Source: Flectonema sp. DT1601
Taxonomy: Eukaryota; Euglenozoa; Diplonemea; Diplonemida; Diplonemidae
Length of the DNA: 64,000 nt
Direction: 5' to 3'
Assembly (NCBI GenBank): GCA_964019425.1
Contig: OZ025787.1
Coordinates: 496,001-560,000, forward strand
Shown here: piece after piece, positions 61,843-64,000 of the stretch
Layout of the letters: each line of letters opens with the position of its first letter
Position numbering within the stretch: position 1 is the stretch's first letter
Position numbers and translations under genes: made by a program
Notes under the pieces: model-generated
Told to the model about the DNA's origin: nothing
Database searches by the model: none
The model's input: the letters and a program-made list of their open reading frames with translations, nothing else

Positions 61843-64000
61843 ATGAAATGGTTAGTAAAGGCGATTTTGATAACAACGGCAACAGCGATTGACTTGAATA
61901 GTTCTGGGTCGACACTTGTCTGTGATGCAATGAGAGATATTTATGAAGACCGTACTACGGACAGCTATGAATGCAACGGCTCTGGAAAAGGAAAAAAAAA
62001 ACTAATTGCTGGTGAAGTTGCTTTTGCTGTTTGCGACTATCCTTTAACAAAAGAAGAAGAATCACTTTATGGAATAACAAGCTTACCACTGGTAGCAGTA
62101 GAAGTTGTAGTGATATATAATACTGGTCGTAAAGGAAGACTGCTTCTAGATATCTCTACTGTGGGTAATATTTTTACAGGCGTGACTAATAGTTGGAACG
62201 TCTCTGAGATTACAAGTCTCAACCCGGCTCTTTCCTTACCTCATGAAAAGATAAAAGTTGCTGTAAGAACAGGTCTTAGTGGCACGTCGTATATATTAAC
62301 TGAAGCACTTAGGAAGTTCGGTTTCTTTTCTGAACCAAATGCGCAGTTTTGTGACGCACTTAGCAATGGAACGTGTGATGAAAATAACTTCTTCTTAGCA
62401 AGTGGGACGAGTGATGTTCTAAAGTACGTTCATAACACTCCTCACAGTATAGGATATGTTGGGGTGAGGTCAGCTATGGAATATAATCTCCCATTTGCTG
62501 GGATCACAGTAAACAAACAAGTATTGCTTCCGACTACTCGTAATGCACGTGATGCCATTGAAGGAACCTTTCCCGAATACTCAATACCTAATTACATTCC
62601 TCTACGGGGATATCCTATTGAAGGATTGGCGTATTTTATTTTTAAGAACCCGACCTTACTAACAGACGCTTCAGATTGTGAAAAAGTAATCGCCTTAAAT
62701 GATTTATTGTTACACATATACAGCAGTAAATCATCGGCAGATATTTTCGCGGCTCATTGGATGATACCGATGGCACCGACTACTGTAAATTTGATAAACG
62801 ATTTATTTGATAATTCGAAGAAGACTTTTGGAAAAATATGTAAAAATGTAATCCGAGACAATACGATACCAATATTGGGTTCTCTGATCAAATCTTCTTA
62901 TTATCAAAGTTTTATATTAGTATACAGTCGAGAATCACATCACAACCGTCCTCACATTGTCAACAACACCGAATCTGTCTCTGTAGGTATAAACGTTGGT
63001 ATCACAGCATTAAGTAACTTATTCAATTCTAACGATGGTGTTGTTCGAACTACTCCTCCACAGTCGGGGTCGCATGACATACTATTCGGAATGAGAGAAT
63101 TAATATTTTTAGTTAAAAGTAACAAAAGCAAGAACATCCCGGCTAGGCTTACCCAAGAAATTTTTAGAGGAATATTCAACGGTACGATCACAAACTGGAA
63201 TCACTCGCTTATTAGAACTCCGAAGAACGCATTCGCTGATCTGCCAAAGTCCGGACCCATAAGATTTGTCATTGCGGAGGAGTACGAAAGCGTTATTGAA
63301 ATAGTGTCTAACATCTTAAACATTTCAATGGAAAGGATACCACTTGAGATTGTTACTGCGAAGAAACTGAATGAATTATACTTAAAAATACCAATTTTAA
63401 CATGCAGAGATCTCGATTCCAGACCCTCATCATCCGGCGTCTTATATCCAATTGTTAGTGACAATGAGAACATTCCATTTCGATATAGAAAATCAGATTT
63501 TGAAGTTCATCAAAATGGTCTTGTTTCTCTCAACAGACCTGGGATTCCATATCCATTTACGTATGTAATGTATCACAGAATACCTAAACACATAATTATC
63601 GATCTTGCTGAGTATAGATCACACACTGATTCGGACCAAGACCCATGTCAAGAATACATTCTAGAAGAGGTGATTCCATACTTGAGGTTTTGTGCTGCTT
63701 TTGGTGGACTCTCTGGAAGTGTTGAAGTCGCTGATGAGATAATTAAATCGATTTATTGTAACGGACGTCCTTTATACCCACAACACTCTGAAAGTAGTAT
63801 CCTCATGGTATTGGTTTCTTTAGTGAGTGGTTTGTTAGCCGTAGTCGTAGTTGTTATTGCTGTTTATTTTAAATGGAAGTTGGGTACTTCGGAAGGTGAG
63901 CTTAAATCCTTAGTTGACAATAATAAATTAGCAGTTCAAATAGCTGAGGCTATTGCAGAGATGAGACTTGAGGATATCTTTTGGATAACTGAATTACAAC
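61843..64000 (+). CDS. receptor with PstS-like phosphate-binding-protein ectodomains (partial, runs off the right end)
   Basis: The frame from the ATG at 61843 is open to the end of the window, 719 residues so far. The N-terminus MKWLVKAILITTATAIDLNS is a signal peptide. SSGSTLVCDAMRDIY, then TVGNIFTGVTNSWN and VAVRTGLSGTSYILTEAL, match the ligand-binding motifs of PstS periplasmic phosphate-binding proteins. A second module begins around residue 385 (SVSVGINVGITALSNLF) with RLTQEIFRGIFNGTITNWN and is less conserved. A transmembrane helix follows at about residues 647-670 (VLVSLVSGLLAVVVVVIAVYF). The tail then reads LAVQIAEAIAEMRLEDIFWI, a juxtamembrane motif that I associate with protist receptors bearing kinase or cyclase domains. 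The cytoplasmic output domain lies beyond the window. Phosphate or another oxyanion as ligand is inference. Confidence 0.8.
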   Translation, partial: MKWLVKAILITTATAIDLNSSGSTLVCDAMRDIYEDRTTDSYECNGSGKGKKKLIAGEVAFAVCDYPLTKEEESLYGITSLPLVAVEVVVIYNTGRKGRLLLDISTVGNIFTGVTNSWNVSEITSLNPALSLPHEKIKVAVRTGLSGTSYILTEALRKFGFFSEPNAQFCDALSNGTCDENNFFLASGTSDVLKYVHNTPHSIGYVGVRSAMEYNLPFAGITVNKQVLLPTTRNARDAIEGTFPEYSIPNYIPLRGYPIEGLAYFIFKNPTLLTDASDCEKVIALNDLLLHIYSSKSSADIFAAHWMIPMAPTTVNLINDLFDNSKKTFGKICKNVIRDNTIPILGSLIKSSYYQSFILVYSRESHHNRPHIVNNTESVSVGINVGITALSNLFNSNDGVVRTTPPQSGSHDILFGMRELIFLVKSNKSKNIPARLTQEIFRGIFNGTITNWNHSLIRTPKNAFADLPKSGPIRFVIAEEYESVIEIVSNILNISMERIPLEIVTAKKLNELYLKIPILTCRDLDSRPSSSGVLYPIVSDNENIPFRYRKSDFEVHQNGLVSLNRPGIPYPFTYVMYHRIPKHIIIDLAEYRSHTDSDQDPCQEYILEEVIPYLRFCAAFGGLSGSVEVADEIIKSIYCNGRPLYPQHSESSILMVLVSLVSGLLAVVVVVIAVYFKWKLGTSEGELKSLVDNNKLAVQIAEAIAEMRLEDIFWITELQ

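Overview
The window is nuclear DNA of a unicellular eukaryote. Genes have GT-AG introns of about 60-120 nt that mostly begin GTATGT and end in ACAG. They encode eukaryotic proteins (40S ribosomal protein S3, canonical poly(A) polymerase, Yak1/DYRK kinase, nucleolar AAA ATPase NVL, eukaryote-type GFAT) and use the standard stop codons, and the intergenic DNA is rich in A and T tracts. I cannot place the organism firmly. A TEX47/BLUF-like protein, PA14 and PT-rich stalk surface proteins and a phosphate-binding-protein-like receptor would suit a flagellated protist, possibly a stramenopile or a relative.

Layout, all on the + strand. 1-5.7 kb: TEX47/BLUF-like protein, a helical-repeat (HPR/OPR-like) protein and a poly(A) polymerase with an unusual C-terminal extension. 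6.4-10.1 kb: two nearly identical RPS3 genes; the intron of the second carries a 774-bp insertion. 10.4-16.4 kb: a five-exon Yak1-like kinase and a four-exon NVL/Rix7 ATPase. 17.1-19.3 kb: one unknown gene followed by two tandem arrays (22 bp with AP-1-like sites, 47 bp with AATAAA and a hairpin). 19.3-36.4 kb: three tandem paralogues of a very large type I membrane protein whose ectodomain is a charged GEKR/EER repeat. 36.4-40.7 kb: gene-poor, with a decayed pogo-like transposase and a perfect 40-bp inverted repeat. 40.7-52.5 kb: aspartic protease, DMT-family transporter, a previously hidden 71-residue spliced gene, two tandem GFAT genes and a serine carboxypeptidase. 53.5-64 kb: a GDP-mannose-transporter-like protein fused to an unknown domain, a PA14 membrane protein, a 3.6-kb non-coding stretch, and a receptor with phosphate-binding-protein-like ectodomains that runs off the right end.

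Several genes serve the secretory pathway and cell surface: GFAT makes the hexosamine precursor, transporters supply the Golgi, two proteases are secretory or lysosomal, and the repeat proteins, PA14 protein and receptor are likely at the surface. No operon is claimed. The points most worth following are the triplicated repeat-protein family with its bZIP-type sites, the one-way gene order with acceptor-like AGs just upstream of most start codons (possible spliced-leader trans-splicing), the poly(A) polymerase fused to a 2H-phosphoesterase-like domain, and the RPS3 pair whose similarity stops at ATG and stop codon.
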